Source of the DNA: Natronorubrum sulfidifaciens JCM 14089
Lineage (GTDB): Archaea; Halobacteriota; Halobacteria; Halobacteriales; Natrialbaceae
Reading direction: 5' to 3'
NCBI RefSeq assembly: GCF_000337735.1
Contig: NZ_AOHX01000029.1
Span: 51,659 to 115,658 of the forward strand
Length of the DNA stretch: 64,000 bases
Each line of letters starts with the position of its first letter. Positions within the stretch are counted from its first letter, which is position 1. The notes beneath the pieces are model-generated. The model had not been told where the DNA came from. It did not search any database and saw only the letters and a list, made by a program, of their open reading frames with translations. The position numbers and the translations under genes were made by a program. Positions 1 through 9,777 of the stretch are shown here, piece after piece.

Positions 1-2
1 AA

Positions 3-75
3 GCCCGGGTGGTGTAGTGGCCCATCATACAACCCTGTCACGGTTGTGACGCGGGTTCAAATCCCGCCTCGGGCG
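3..75 (+). tRNA. tRNA-Asp (anticodon GTC)
   Basis: The acceptor arm GCCCGGG (3-9) pairs with CTCGGGC (68-74), followed by a G discriminator at 75. The anticodon loop contains GTC, and the T arm has the usual GGTTCAAATCC loop. No intron is seen and CCA is not encoded. A strong hairpin with a T-rich tail lies downstream (153-196). Confidence 0.93.
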
Positions 76-152
76 CTTTCTCAGAACTCAACTTCGTTAG
101 CTTGGGTTAGTTACTTATAAACATTGAATTGAGAGGAGAATTCAACGATAAA

Positions 153-196
153 CCGCTCAACGAGTTCATAAGAACTCGTTGAGCGGCTATTTTTAT
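153..196. terminator. Perfect 15-bp hairpin with T-rich tail
   Basis: Arms 153-167 and 172-186 are perfectly complementary around a 4-base loop (ATAA), followed by CTATTTTTAT. This looks like an intrinsic terminator for the tRNA-Asp transcript. It could also be a relic of a mobile element, since a broken nuclease gene begins 23 bases later. Confidence 0.6.
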
Positions 197-218
197 CAGA
201 TGCCGCAGCAGCGTTGGT

Positions 219-627
219 ATGCGCAATTCGAAGACAGTCGGAGACGAAACCGAGTCGAGGGCACTTTCGAAACTGATCACAGACGGATACAGCGTTTCGA
301 TTCCGTTCGGCGATAACGACAGCTACGACCCCATCGTCGACGACAGTGACGAACTCTATCGAATCCAGTGTAAAACTCTGGCCCAACAAAGACGACACAC
401 TTCGATTCAATACACACTCACAGACGACAACAGACGGGTCGTACCACGAACGGACGTATCACGGGGAAATCGATGCGTTTCTCGTCTACTACCCAGCAAA
501 CGGGAACTTCTACTGGATTGCTGCTGATGCAACCGAGCAGAAGATAGAGCTCCGTTTCGAGTCCACAATAGATCATCCGTCGATAAATTGGGCCTGCGAC
601 TACGAGTTCGACGGCACTATCCCGTAA
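219..627 (+). pseudogene. Frameshifted PD-(D/E)XK nuclease-like gene (PDDEXK_5 family)
   Basis: The first frame (from ATG 219) encodes the usual N-terminal half: a KTVGDETE-like start, then FGDNDSYDPIV and YRIQCKT, the D...QxK core of group I intron-type PD-(D/E)XK proteins. The rest of the family pattern (LRFNTHSQTT, DGSYHERTYHGEIDAFLVYYP) continues in a different frame to the stop at 627. The shift falls near 370-380, just after the catalytic lysine. Joined, the product would be about 135 residues, normal for the family. It is broken as read, unless there is a sequencing error or recoding. It lies alone between tRNA-Asp and a regulator gene. Confidence 0.75.
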
Positions 628-722
628 TCGGTCAGATCAAAATACTAATTATTTAGTGTCGCTCTGGTTCTAACTGAAACGCGACTCTCACGAGTGTGTC
701 TCTCCACCCGTCCACTTCGAAT

Positions 723-2828
723 ATGACCCCACCGATCTCAGTTCTCGTCGTCGATAACGAACCGGGATTCGCCGATCTCGTCGGCGAAATGCTCGAGCGC
801 GAGCACGAGGCGATCGTCGCCGAATCGGCGATGGATGCCGGGGCGGCACTGTCGATCCTCGAGGAGCGCTCGATCGACTGTATCGTCAGCGATTACGAGA
901 TGCCACAGCTGACCGGTCTCGAGTTGCTCGAGCAAGTTCGGACGGACGACCCCGAACTCCCGTTTATCCTCTTTACCGGTCGAGGGTCCGAAGAACTCGC
1001 CAGTGACGCGATCGCGGCGGGTGTGACCCAGTATCTCCAAAAGGAGTCCGGCAAGAAACAGTACGCCCTGCTCGCAAACCAGATCACCAACGCTGTCTCC
1101 CAGTATCGGACCGAAACGGCGCTCCGAGAGAGCGAGCGTCGGTACGAGCGGACGTTGACCACGTTACACGAGACGACACGGGAACTGATGCGCGCAAGCA
1201 CGAAAGGCGAAATCTACCGCTCGGCGGTCGAGACTGCGGGCGAAATCCTCGACGTCCCCGTCGCAACGGCGTACGCGTTCGAGCCGGTAGACGGACTGCT
1301 CGAGCACGTTGCATCGGCCACCGAGTCCGGAACGTTCGCCGATCCAGAACAACAGTTCGAACGCGAGTCGGGGCGCGTCTGGGATGTGTTCTCGGAAGGT
1401 GAAAGCGCCTACTACGAGGATGTGAGACGGGAGTCAAGTTGCCCAAAGGCAGTGACTCGAAGCGAGTTGCTCGTCCCGTTGGGGACACACGGGGTGTTGA
1501 TTGCAGGGACAGTGACCGTCGACGGAATCGACGAGACGATGACGGAGCTGTTGCATATCTTGGCGGCGAACACCGAAGCAGCACTTGATCGGGCCGAGCG
1601 TGAGCAGTTGCTGCGGGAAAACGACCGCACGTTGACCCAACAGAACGAGGAGTTGACGCGGCTCAACCACACGAACGAGGTCGTCCGAGAGATCACCCAC
1701 GGTGTCACACAGGCCTCGACACGGACGGAGATCGAGACGCGAGTGTGCGAACGATTGGCCGACACCGAACGCTACCGCTTCGCCTGGATCGCCTCGAGCG
1801 ATACCGATCCACCCGAGCCGACCTCGTGGGCCGGCGTCGACGGGACGTTCATCGATCAGGTTTGTGAACCCGGTGTGGACGCACCAGAGCAACAGCTGAT
1901 CGGAGACGCGCTCGAGGACGAACGCGTTCAGGTCGTCCGTAACGTTCTCGAGGCTGACGGCTGGAGCCATCGTCGAAAGGCGGCGTTGACCTACGGCTAT
2001 CAGACGATACTCGCCGTGCCGCTGCGAGACGACGAGCGCCGGTATGGCGTGTTGCTCGTCCACGTGGCCGGGACCGATTCCATCGGCGAGCGCGAGCGAG
2101 CAGTGCTTGGCGAACTCGGCGAGACGATCGGGCACGCGATTCGGGCGGTCGAGCGCACGCGCGCGATGCTCACTGACAGTCGTCTCGAGCTCGAACTCGC
2201 GTGTCACGACTCACGGCTGTTGTTGAACCGGCTCGCCGAGCACGCCGGCGGGCCGGTGGCCATCGAGGGTGTCCTCGACCGAGATGACGAAGCCGTCGTC
2301 TTTGGGAGCGTGCCGAGAGAGACGGAACTGGCGACGGTCGAGCAGTGGGCGTCGATCGAGACGCTTTCGGTCGTCTCGGAGGGCGACAGCGAGCTGTTGG
2401 TCGAGATGAGGGTTTCCTCGGCACCGGTTTTGGAGATCCTCCGAACGTCGAATATCCAGTTGCGGACCGCAACGGCCCAGAACGGGACGTCACTGCTCGT
2501 CCTCGAGGTGCCACAGCGAGTCGAAACCCGGTCGGTACTCGAGACGTTTCGACAGCGATATCCCGAGACGGAACTGGAAGCACGACGCGAAACGACGAGC
2601 GCGCGATCGACTCGACAGCTCGATACCCACCTCGAGGAGGAACTGACCGATCGACAGCTCGAAGCGCTGCAGGCGGCGTACTACAGCGGGTTCTTCGAGT
2701 GGCCCCGAGAGAGTACTGCCGAAGAGCTCGCGGCGGTACTCGACATTTCCGCACCGACGTATCATTATCACTTGCGCGCAGCGGAGCGGAAACTCGTCAC
2801 AGTGGCGCTCGATCGGAACACGGAGTGA
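723..2828 (+). CDS. Response-regulator / GAF / HTH_10 transcription regulator
   Basis: This is a cytoplasmic signal-responsive regulator. Residues about 5-120 form a receiver domain: acidic pocket DNE near residues 11-13, likely phosphorylated Asp57 in SDYEMP, and a conserved Lys in YLQKES. Two GAF-like sensory domains follow (about 145-290 and 310-480). A bacterio-opsin-activator associated region comes next, and the C-terminus is an HTH_10 domain (LTDRQLEALQ, PRESTAEELA, HLRAAERKL). ATG 723 is preferred over GTG 696 because the receiver starts right after it. No histidine kinase lies next to it, so its partner is encoded elsewhere. Targets cannot be read from the sequence. Confidence 0.85.
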   Translation: MTPPISVLVVDNEPGFADLVGEMLEREHEAIVAESAMDAGAALSILEERSIDCIVSDYEMPQLTGLELLEQVRTDDPELPFILFTGRGSEELASDAIAAGVTQYLQKESGKKQYALLANQITNAVSQYRTETALRESERRYERTLTTLHETTRELMRASTKGEIYRSAVETAGEILDVPVATAYAFEPVDGLLEHVASATESGTFADPEQQFERESGRVWDVFSEGESAYYEDVRRESSCPKAVTRSELLVPLGTHGVLIAGTVTVDGIDETMTELLHILAANTEAALDRAEREQLLRENDRTLTQQNEELTRLNHTNEVVREITHGVTQASTRTEIETRVCERLADTERYRFAWIASSDTDPPEPTSWAGVDGTFIDQVCEPGVDAPEQQLIGDALEDERVQVVRNVLEADGWSHRRKAALTYGYQTILAVPLRDDERRYGVLLVHVAGTDSIGERERAVLGELGETIGHAIRAVERTRAMLTDSRLELELACHDSRLLLNRLAEHAGGPVAIEGVLDRDDEAVVFGSVPRETELATVEQWASIETLSVVSEGDSELLVEMRVSSAPVLEILRTSNIQLRTATAQNGTSLLVLEVPQRVETRSVLETFRQRYPETELEARRETTSARSTRQLDTHLEEELTDRQLEALQAAYYSGFFEWPRESTAEELAAVLDISAPTYHYHLRAAERKLVTVALDRNTE

Positions 2829-3212
2829 TACTGTCGGACAGCACTCGTTGAAGACATGCACACGCTGACAGCGAGTGCCAACTCAGGTGTGTAACAGCCA
2901 GACCGAGACTCGAGCCCCTGTCCGTTCCGTCGGCCGGCATTCCAGCACAGGCAGTTACTACATAATTAGAACAGTAACTCACGACACACTAATCAGTTAG
3001 AGAGTATAGTTAACCCTGCTCGACTCATACGTGCATATGGCGATCTGCGATAGCCTGTCGCCACCCCCCAATCCCCCCACCCCACTTTTGAACGGTGACC
3101 CAACAGTCCGTCTCCGCGAGCGATAGATTCGAGAGCGGATGTCCCGCCGCGGGAACGAGACGAGCCGCGTGACGGTGTCGTGGCAGTTACGACGAGCCGA
3201 TCGTGGGTTCGA
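2829..3212. other. Intergenic region, nothing recognised
   Basis: This 384-bp stretch lies between the end of the HTH_10 regulator and the 3' end of the convergent isoaspartyl methyltransferase gene. It contains a C-rich run (CCACCCCCCAATCCCC, about 3061-3076). The open frames here lack family resemblance and are judged shadows. Confidence 0.5.
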
Positions 3213-3962
3213 TCACCGCGAACTGACCGAGTGCTCCCACTCGATCCAGTCCTGTTCCCAGCCACGCCGGGATTCGGCACGGCGGACCGCGTGTTCGCGG
3301 TCCTCGCGGGCCATCCGGTTTCGCTCGAGGGTGCCGGACTGTTCTCCGTCGACTAACAACGGGGCGAACGAGACGGCCTCGAACCGGGTTCGATCGCCAG
3401 TGGCCGAGATCGCCTCGAGTCGCTGGCGTTGACTGCCACGGGGGAAGACGAGTCGGCCGTCGGCAGACAGTTGCTCGAGTACCGCCCGTGGTGGCTCGAC
3501 GGCTGCGGCCTCGAGCAGGATGCGGTCGAACGGCGCGTACTCGGGGAACCCCTGTGCCCCGTCGCGGCAATCGACGAGCACGCCGTCGTAGCCCGCGCGC
3601 TCGAGGTTCTGTCGCGCTTCGATGACGATCGGTCGGGAGATGTCGACGGCGTGGACGTTCGTCGCACCGACGAGTTCGGCGACGACGGCGGCGGTGTAGC
3701 CGACGCCAGCCCCAACGATCAGGACCGAATCGTCGTCCTCGAGTGCAAGCGCCTGCAGAACGCGTGCGACTGTCCGTGGCGAGAGGACACGAGTCCCGAG
3801 CACCTCGTGCTCGCGATCCGCATACGCCAGTCTCTCGTCGTCGAAAAACTCGTGGCGAGGAACATCGCGCATCGCGACGGCGACGGCCTCGTCCTGCAGG
3901 ACGTCTTTGGTGGCAGACTCGAGGCCATCGACCATATCCTCTCGCAGTACCGCGGGGTCCAT
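3213..3962 (-). CDS. pcm: Protein-L-isoaspartate O-methyltransferase family protein
   Basis: This 249-residue protein of the PCMT family is expected to methylate isoaspartyl residues in damaged proteins using S-adenosylmethionine. The SAM-binding loop is seen as VLIVGAGVGYTAAVV, followed by VHAVDISR (motif II) and FDRILLEAA (motif III). The N-terminal family block contains VPRHEFF and LSPRTVARVLQAL. The frame is open far upstream, but the coding pattern starts at ATG 3962 (MDPAVLRED); the upstream extension has no family match. The C-terminal tail after the fold is somewhat divergent. Confidence 0.85.
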   Translation of the reverse strand: MDPAVLREDMVDGLESATKDVLQDEAVAVAMRDVPRHEFFDDERLAYADREHEVLGTRVLSPRTVARVLQALALEDDDSVLIVGAGVGYTAAVVAELVGATNVHAVDISRPIVIEARQNLERAGYDGVLVDCRDGAQGFPEYAPFDRILLEAAAVEPPRAVLEQLSADGRLVFPRGSQRQRLEAISATGDRTRFEAVSFAPLLVDGEQSGTLERNRMAREDREHAVRRAESRRGWEQDWIEWEHSVSSR

Positions 3963-4050
3963 ACGCGGAGCTATCGCCCGGGTCGTTATCAATGGCGCGC
4001 TTGCGTCACCCACGGACAAAAGCGAAAAGACGGGCTGTCGTCCGGTGTCG

Positions 4051-4710
4051 TTACCAGGCCGACCAGGCGCTGGTCTGCTCGTCGTAGGCGTACACCCGTT
4101 TCGTGTCTTTGGCGAAGATTGTATCCCCGGGTTCTTCGTAGCGGTCCCGGTGGTAGCCGGAGGCGTCCTTGCGCACAACGAAGGCGTCGATTTCGAACTC
4201 GTCATCGCCGAACGTCTCTGTCGCGCCGACTTCGAACTCGTAGTCGCCGGGGACGTGGACCGTGATGCTGTGACTGTCGTTTCTCGAGCCGTCCTGTGGG
4301 TGGACGGTGATGTTGACCGCGACGTTGTCGACCTCGCGGGTCCAGACGGCCTCAATTTCGTCTGCACTGGCCTTCTCGGTCCGTTTCTGCCCATCGAGTT
4401 CGAGACTCGTCACACGAACCGTCGAGAGCACTTCCTCGGTCTCGAGAATGAACTCGTCGCCGACTTCGATGGTCTCGTCTTCGGGCGTCGTCACGTTCGC
4501 TGTGAACGATTCGCCGTCTTGGGAGACGATGACATCAAGGGTAACCTCGCGCTCGCGTTCGGGCTGGATCTTGTGAACGTGACTGCACTCGCTACAGCGG
4601 ACGGTTACGGTGCCGCCGCCTTCGGTCGTCGTCAGCACCTCGTGGACCGTCTCGAGGTCCGGCGAACAGGACGGACACGGCACGGGAATGCGGTCCGGAA
4701 TATCAGTCAT
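4051..4710 (-). CDS. HVO_0476-type zinc finger protein
   Basis: This 219-residue haloarchaeal protein has an N-terminal CPSC...CSEC zinc ribbon (residues about 12-42). Beta-rich segments with repeated V-D-E patterns follow, matching the conserved HVO_0476 family found next to the isoaspartyl methyltransferase gene in many haloarchaea. The function is unknown. It lies upstream of pcm on the same strand (88-base gap), so the two are likely co-transcribed. Confidence 0.8.
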   Translation of the reverse strand: MTDIPDRIPVPCPSCSPDLETVHEVLTTTEGGGTVTVRCSECSHVHKIQPEREREVTLDVIVSQDGESFTANVTTPEDETIEVGDEFILETEEVLSTVRVTSLELDGQKRTEKASADEIEAVWTREVDNVAVNITVHPQDGSRNDSHSITVHVPGDYEFEVGATETFGDDEFEIDAFVVRKDASGYHRDRYEEPGDTIFAKDTKRVYAYDEQTSAWSAW

Positions 4711-4763
4711 ACCGTCCCCTATACGCTACGTCCGTAAAAGGCGATTGAACCTGCTATCGACGC

Positions 4764-5714
4764 TCACGCACTGCGTGGCAGTTCGACGGTGACGCCGTCA
4801 GCAGAGACGGTTGGCTCCCGCAGAATGCCGTCGAGGTGGATCGGCGCTTCGGTTTCGCCACCAATACCCGCGTTGTCACCGATTGCGATATGGACGGTGC
4901 CGGCGGCTTTCTCGTCTAAAAGGACCGAGCCGACGAGGTCCGTGACGGCGACGTTCGTGCCGATTCCCAACTCCGCAAGATTGTACGCCGCGTCGCCGAC
5001 GTCTTCGGCCGCGCTCTCGACCGTCTCGCGGATCTCGTCGTCCGAAATGTGCGTGACCAGACCGTCTTCGACTTCGAACGTGAGTCGTTGGTCGTCCTCG
5101 AGCAACCCGTGGGGACGCATCGTGCCGTCGACGACGAACGTCCCATCGGCACTGACGGGACTGACAAACACCTCGCCCGCAGGCAGGTTCGACATCTGGC
5201 CGGCCTCGTGGACGATCCCGGTGTCGGAGAGCCACGCTCGGTCACCGATGTCGAACGTGATGTCGGTGCCGGCGGGCGTCGTCACGCGGATTTCGTCGGC
5301 GTCGGCGACCTGTTCGACGACGGCTTCGCAGTGGGCCGCGATCGACTCGTAGTCGGCGTCGAGACCGGTGGTAAAGACTTCCTCGGTGATCCCCGGCAGC
5401 GTCGCAACACGGGCTCCGGCGTCGTTGGCCTCGGTACGAGCGCGCGTGTGACTCAGGCTCTTGGTCGTCGGCGCGAGCACGACGTCGGCACCGGCCATCG
5501 CCGCCGCGACGGGGGCTGGCGGCTCGCTTCCATGGGTCTCCCCCGGCGGATAGCGGACGATCACCGCGTCGTCGGTGATCTCGCTGGCAACTGCGTACAG
5601 CGACTCACCGATCGGCTCGCGTTTGTCGTCGGTTACGATCGCACAGGACTCGGTGGCCTCGAGGGCCAGACACTGACGAATCGCCGTCTCGGACGCAGTA
5701 CGAAGATCGGACAT
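4764..5714 (-). CDS. M29-like aminopeptidase family protein
   Basis: The 316-residue product resembles the thermophilic-metalloprotease (M29, aminopeptidase T / NicX-like) family. The middle region PAGTDITFDIG, GQMSNLPAGEVFVSP and DGTMRPHG holds the acidic and His positions expected to bind metal. The C-terminus carries NVAVTDLVGSVLLDEKAAGTVHIAIGD-type family blocks, including GDNAGIGG. ATG 5714 (MSDLRTASE) is the likely start; the frame is open further upstream but without similarity. Substrate specificity cannot be told. It is cytoplasmic, with no signal peptide. Confidence 0.65.
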   Translation of the reverse strand: MSDLRTASETAIRQCLALEATESCAIVTDDKREPIGESLYAVASEITDDAVIVRYPPGETHGSEPPAPVAAAMAGADVVLAPTTKSLSHTRARTEANDAGARVATLPGITEEVFTTGLDADYESIAAHCEAVVEQVADADEIRVTTPAGTDITFDIGDRAWLSDTGIVHEAGQMSNLPAGEVFVSPVSADGTFVVDGTMRPHGLLEDDQRLTFEVEDGLVTHISDDEIRETVESAAEDVGDAAYNLAELGIGTNVAVTDLVGSVLLDEKAAGTVHIAIGDNAGIGGETEAPIHLDGILREPTVSADGVTVELPRSA

Positions 5715-5836
5715 ACCCGTATGTACTCGAGAGTGCCGAAAGCTGTTATCCTTGGCCGATTCGTTGTTGACTGGCGAACAGGTTCGTCGTGACGTTCGCT
5801 GTGACGGTCCCGTTCGCACGGAGACCACGAACGCTG

Positions 5837-6374
5837 TCAGCAGTATCGTGCAAGCGATGTGACGACGATCAGTGCGACGACTGTGCTGGCGACACCGAAG
5901 CCGGGGGTCCCATCGCTCGAGGACTGCGTTTCGAGATCGGTGTCAGTGTCGTCCAACTCGCCGATGACGGTCACCGCGTTCGATTCCGAACCGTCGACAG
6001 TTGCGTCGTTTACGGCCTCGACCGTGTACTGCTGGTCGCCGTTGCCGTCGGCGGTGAGTTCGAACACGAGCGTCTCGCGTTCGCCGGGTGCGAGCGTGAG
6101 CGACGTCGACTGTTTCGTCTCGTCGCCCAACAGCAGTGAGACGTTGTGTGTCCCCTCGAGTGCGCCCACATTCTCGATAGTCGCCGTGACGTCGGCCGTC
6201 TCATCGCCCTCGAGCGGCGACGCTGCCGCTAACGGAGCCAGCAAACAGGATGGCAATCGCGACGAGAGAAACGCCCACAAGAAGGAGTAGACGGGATGAG
6301 ATGCGAGCACGCTGCCAACTGCTTTCGAGCACGGGCCAGTTGTATCGATCCTCGTGTGGATTCGGGGTAGACAT
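5837..6374 (-). pseudogene. Frameshifted CARDB-like PGF-CTERM surface protein
   Basis: From ATG 6374 one frame encodes a basic segment and a hydrophobic stretch (LLLLVGVSLVAIAILFAG), a signal-peptide-like start, and stops near 6202. The next frame then continues ETADVTATIENVGALEGTHNV and LTLAPGERETL, a CARDB-type Ig-like fold. It ends in GTPGFG plus a hydrophobic helix and short basic tail, the PGF-CTERM signal for archaeosortase A. The two parts are joined only by a frameshift near 6235. The stretch between signal peptide and CARDB fold is unusually short, suggesting a small deletion. Likely a dead exported protein gene. Confidence 0.65.
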
Positions 6375-6555
6375 GCCGCGATTTGCTCCCGTCATTCTAT
6401 ATAAACGTCAGCCCCATTCGGTCCGCACGAGGGGGTGGTCCACCCTCGTTTCGGCTGTAGTATTACTCAAAATCCGTGTAAAACACGCTTTCGAGTTACA
6501 ATTGAGCGTGAAGCCTCGAAACGGTTATCCCCCTCGGTAGTGGATTGCCGGACAT

Positions 6556-7569
6556 ATGATCCAGGTCGCGATCAACGGCTACGGCACGATCGGGAAACGC
6601 GTCGCAGACGCCGTCCAGCAGCAGCCGGATATGGAAGTCCTCGGCGTCGCCAAGACGCGGCCGAACTTCGAAGCGGAGACGGCTATCGACAAAGGGTTCG
6701 CACTCTATGCAGCCATCGAAGAGCGCGCCGACCAGTTCGCCGAGGCCGGCCTCGAAATCGCTGGCCCCGTCGAAGACCTCATCGACGACGCGGATATCGT
6801 CGTCGACGCCACCCCGTCGGGAATCGGCGCGGAGAACAAGACTCTCTACGAGGAGTACGAGACGCCGGCGCTCTATCAGGGCGGCGAGGACGCCGATCTC
6901 GCCGACACCAGCTTCAACGCCCGCTCGAACTACGAGGACGCCACCGGCGCCGACCACGTCCGCGTCGTCTCCTGTAACACGACCGGCCTCTCTCGAGTCA
7001 TCGCCCCACTCCGCGAGGCGTACGGCGTCGAGAAGGTGCGTGCAACGCTCGTTCGCCGCGGCGGCGACCCCGGCCAGACCAACCGTGGCCCAATCAACGA
7101 TATTCTGCCGAATCCGGTCACGATCCCCTCCCACCACGGCCCCGACGTCGAGACCATCTTCGACGACCTCGACATCGACACCCTCGGAATGAAGGTGCCC
7201 GCGACGCTGATGCACATGCACAGCCTGAACGTCACGCTCGAGGAGGAAGTCGACGCCGACGAGGTTCGTGAACTGTTCGCTGAGGAGTCGCGGCTGTTCT
7301 TGATCCCCGAACGCATGGACATCGACGGCAGCGGCAAACTCAAAGAGTACGCGATGGACGCCGGTCGCCCGCGCGCGGACATCTGGGAGAACTGCATCTG
7401 GGAGGAGTCGATCTCGACCGTTGGATCGGACCTCTATCTGTTCCAGGGAATCCACCAGGAAAGCGACGTCGTGCCGGAGAACATCGACGCGATCCGAGCC
7501 GTACTCGGTGAAGCTGACGCCGAAGCAAGCATCGAAACGACGAACGAGACGCTCGGTATCGGCCTCTAA
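6556..7569 (+). CDS. gap: Type II glyceraldehyde-3-phosphate dehydrogenase
   Basis: The 337-residue archaeal GAPDH oxidises glyceraldehyde-3-phosphate with NAD(P)+ in the cytoplasm, in glycolysis or gluconeogenesis. The Rossmann motif [15 protein letters not shown] is at the N-terminus, and the catalytic cysteine lies in [11 protein letters not shown]. Length and blocks such as RRGGDPGQ and PSHHGPDV are typical of the archaeal class. ATG 6556 directly precedes the nucleotide-binding fold. It is transcribed alone, with heat-shock gene hsp20 following after 96 bases. Confidence 0.95.
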   Translation: MIQVAINGYGTIGKRVADAVQQQPDMEVLGVAKTRPNFEAETAIDKGFALYAAIEERADQFAEAGLEIAGPVEDLIDDADIVVDATPSGIGAENKTLYEEYETPALYQGGEDADLADTSFNARSNYEDATGADHVRVVSCNTTGLSRVIAPLREAYGVEKVRATLVRRGGDPGQTNRGPINDILPNPVTIPSHHGPDVETIFDDLDIDTLGMKVPATLMHMHSLNVTLEEEVDADEVRELFAEESRLFLIPERMDIDGSGKLKEYAMDAGRPRADIWENCIWEESISTVGSDLYLFQGIHQESDVVPENIDAIRAVLGEADAEASIETTNETLGIGL

Positions 7570-7665
7570 CCGACGGCTCTCGCCGGTTTTCGTGTCTCGA
7601 GTGTCCCTACCCCAACAACTAGTGACGACAGAAAGTTTTTGCCGTGTGGCCCACTAGGGATTCGC

Positions 7666-8067
7666 ATGCGCCGAGACGACCGCGACGAACCCTTCGACGA
7701 CCTGTTTCGAGAGATCGAGCGGATGATGAACGAAATGATGAGCGGCGCCGACGGAAACGTCGATTTCCACTCCTCGAGCGACGTCGACAACGGCTTCGGA
7801 ATGGACACCCACGTCGACATCCACGAGACCGATGAGGAGATCCGTGTCATCGCCGACCTCCCGGGGGTCGAGAAGGACAACATCGACCTCGAATGCGATG
7901 GGAAGACCTTGACCATCTCCGCCTCGAGTGACCACCGCGAGTACGACGAACGCGTCTCGCTGCCCCAGCGTGTCAACGAGCACACGGCAGCCGCGACGTA
8001 CAACAACGGCGTCCTCGAGGTCGTCTTCGACCTCGCAGAGCAGTCTTCGGGGATCAGCCTCGAGTAG
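7666..8067 (+). CDS. Hsp20/alpha-crystallin family small heat shock protein
   Basis: A 133-residue ATP-independent chaperone. The N-terminus FDDLFREIERMMNEMM is followed by an alpha-crystallin domain (VDIHETDEEIRVIADLPGV, then LPQRVNEHTAAATYNNGVLEVVF). ATG 7666 is preferred; the frame extends upstream, but a TATA-like AAAGTTTTT lies about 30 bases before this ATG, which fits a leaderless transcript. The usual C-terminal I-x-I motif is seen only weakly (GISLE). Confidence 0.9.
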   Translation: MRRDDRDEPFDDLFREIERMMNEMMSGADGNVDFHSSSDVDNGFGMDTHVDIHETDEEIRVIADLPGVEKDNIDLECDGKTLTISASSDHREYDERVSLPQRVNEHTAAATYNNGVLEVVFDLAEQSSGISLE

Positions 8068-8181
8068 CGCGGGTGTGTCGCGGTCGAAGACAGCTCCCAG
8101 GTTGGGAGACAGAACCCGAACCACTCACCGTCGGATCGACGCGAGCGGCTCTTTTGCGATGGGCAGTTTCTGACAGCACCC

Positions 8182-9051
8182 TCACCGACACCGGGTACGT
8201 ATCGCCGCCGCCAGTCGATCGTAAAACTCCGGCTCGTACTTTGTCTCCTCGTCGATCGTTGGCCGGGCGTTCGTCTCGTTTATGACCAGCCGGTCGTCGG
8301 TCTCGAGGAGGTCCACGCCGAGAAACGGAATCTCGAGTTCGGCCGCGACCGACTCGGCGAGGTCGCGCCACCGTTCGGGGAGGTCCACACCCGTCGCCTC
8401 CGCCCCGCGGTGGACGTTGTGTTTCCACTGTCCGGACGCGACCGCGTCGTCGGGAAGGCGACGCTCGACGGCACCGACGTACTCGCCCTCGAGCACCATC
8501 ACCCGGTAGTCGGTTGCATCGGGGAGATACTCCTGGACGAGAAACGAGCGGTCACCAGTCGCGCGGTAGTCGTGAACCAGCGAGAGATAGTCACAGATCC
8601 CCAGAAACGAATCGAGATCGTGAGCTTTCGCGACGCCGACGCCACGAGTCGTCGAGTTCGGCTTGACGACGACCGGCGGCTCGAATCGCTCGAAGACGGC
8701 GGCCAACTCGGTCTCCGAAACGTCGTTCGAGACGTAGACCGAGTCCGGTACGGGCAGGTCGGCCCGTCCGAGTCGGGCGAGCACTTCGGCCTTGTTTCGC
8801 GAGGTGACGACAGTATCTCGGCCGTTGAGCCACGGCACCTCGAGGAGGGCATCGGCAACTCCACCCTCCATCAGCCGCCCGGGGTAGACGTAGCCCGCGT
8901 CGTACTCGTCGGGAGTCCACGGTGTGTCCCCATCTAGCGTGACGACGCGCTCGCTGACGGGAACGTGGTGAACCTGAATACCGCGTTCGGCCAACGGCTC
9001 GCGCATCCGCCGGAACGTCTCCTGATCGTTTGCAACCGCGAGGTCGAGCAT
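8182..9051 (-). CDS. RimK-like ATP-grasp ligase
   Basis: The 289-residue protein has an ATP-grasp fold: PPVVVKPNSTTRGVGVAKA for nucleotide binding, a central QEYLPDATDYRVMVL strand pair, and DRLVINETNARPTI, which carries the Mg-binding acidic residues. It should join an amino acid or small acid to a carboxylate with ATP; the substrate is not predictable. ATG 9051 (MLDLAVAND) starts the conserved part, and the longer open frame has no similarity. It lies downstream of rpl10e on the same strand. Confidence 0.8.
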   Translation of the reverse strand: MLDLAVANDQETFRRMREPLAERGIQVHHVPVSERVVTLDGDTPWTPDEYDAGYVYPGRLMEGGVADALLEVPWLNGRDTVVTSRNKAEVLARLGRADLPVPDSVYVSNDVSETELAAVFERFEPPVVVKPNSTTRGVGVAKAHDLDSFLGICDYLSLVHDYRATGDRSFLVQEYLPDATDYRVMVLEGEYVGAVERRLPDDAVASGQWKHNVHRGAEATGVDLPERWRDLAESVAAELEIPFLGVDLLETDDRLVINETNARPTIDEETKYEPEFYDRLAAAIRTRCR

Positions 9052-9199
9052 ACGCGAACGTTGGGAGGACGGGCAAAAAGCTGCTCGAGACGGCCCCTCA
9101 TCGCCGTCGAGCAACCGCAAGCGGCGCTCGCCGGCGTGTATTGGTGACGGTTGAAAAACGGAGTGTACTCGGTGTTAGCCCCTCGAGCAACGCGTCGGT

Positions 9200-9730
9200 T
9201 TATGCGATCAGCTGCTCTTCGCCTCGCTCGACGACGATACGGCACGGCGGCGAGATCTTGTTGTAGGAGCGACGGAGCGCGTCCTTGGCGAAGTCGGCGT
9301 CGTCGACGTCACACCAGATCGTGAAGATGCGCTCGCCCGCGCCGATTCGTGCAGCGGTGCCGACGATCTTCCCGAAGGACTGTCGCATCCCGTCGGAAAC
9401 ACGGTCTGCACCCGCACCAGTCGCCTGCTTGTTCTCTCGGATGACGTGGTGGGGGAACTTCCGGAGGATCATCTTGTAGTTGCCCTCACCGGCGTTTTTC
9501 AGCATGTGACGGTTCGCCGAGAGACGCGAGGCCTCGAGGGAGCCGTGACGGATCTGGACTTCTTCTTCGGTGATGAGGCTGATCTGGATAGGGTAGTCGT
9601 CCTGATCGGCGCTGACGTCGCCCATCTTGTGCTGTGCGATCTTCGAACCCGGGATCCCAGTAATGTATTCGCGGCGTGTGTAAGCCGGCTTACTGATTTC
9701 CCGATACATTGAGGCGGGTTTATCGGACAT
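9200..9730 (-). CDS. rpl10e: 50S ribosomal protein L10e (L16 family)
   Basis: This 176-residue large-subunit ribosomal protein near the peptidyl transferase centre is full length. It starts [12 protein letters not shown] and shows the family blocks [38 protein letters not shown] and [13 protein letters not shown] near-palindromic hairpin lies 48-89 bases upstream of the start. Confidence 0.97.
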   Translation of the reverse strand: MSDKPASMYREISKPAYTRREYITGIPGSKIAQHKMGDVSADQDDYPIQISLITEEEVQIRHGSLEASRLSANRHMLKNAGEGNYKMILRKFPHHVIRENKQATGAGADRVSDGMRQSFGKIVGTAARIGAGERIFTIWCDVDDADFAKDALRRSYNKISPPCRIVVERGEEQLIA

Positions 9731-9777
9731 GGTTGTGGTTACTTACGAAAACGCAGGCCTACCGTGCGGATAAAGGC

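Noticed and set aside
3907-4737. 276-codon plus-strand frame opposite the zinc finger gene
   Set aside because: It mirrors the real minus-strand gene 4051-4710, which has clear family motifs.
6496-7455. 319-codon minus-strand frame opposite gap
   Set aside because: Typical GC-rich antisense shadow of the GAPDH gene.
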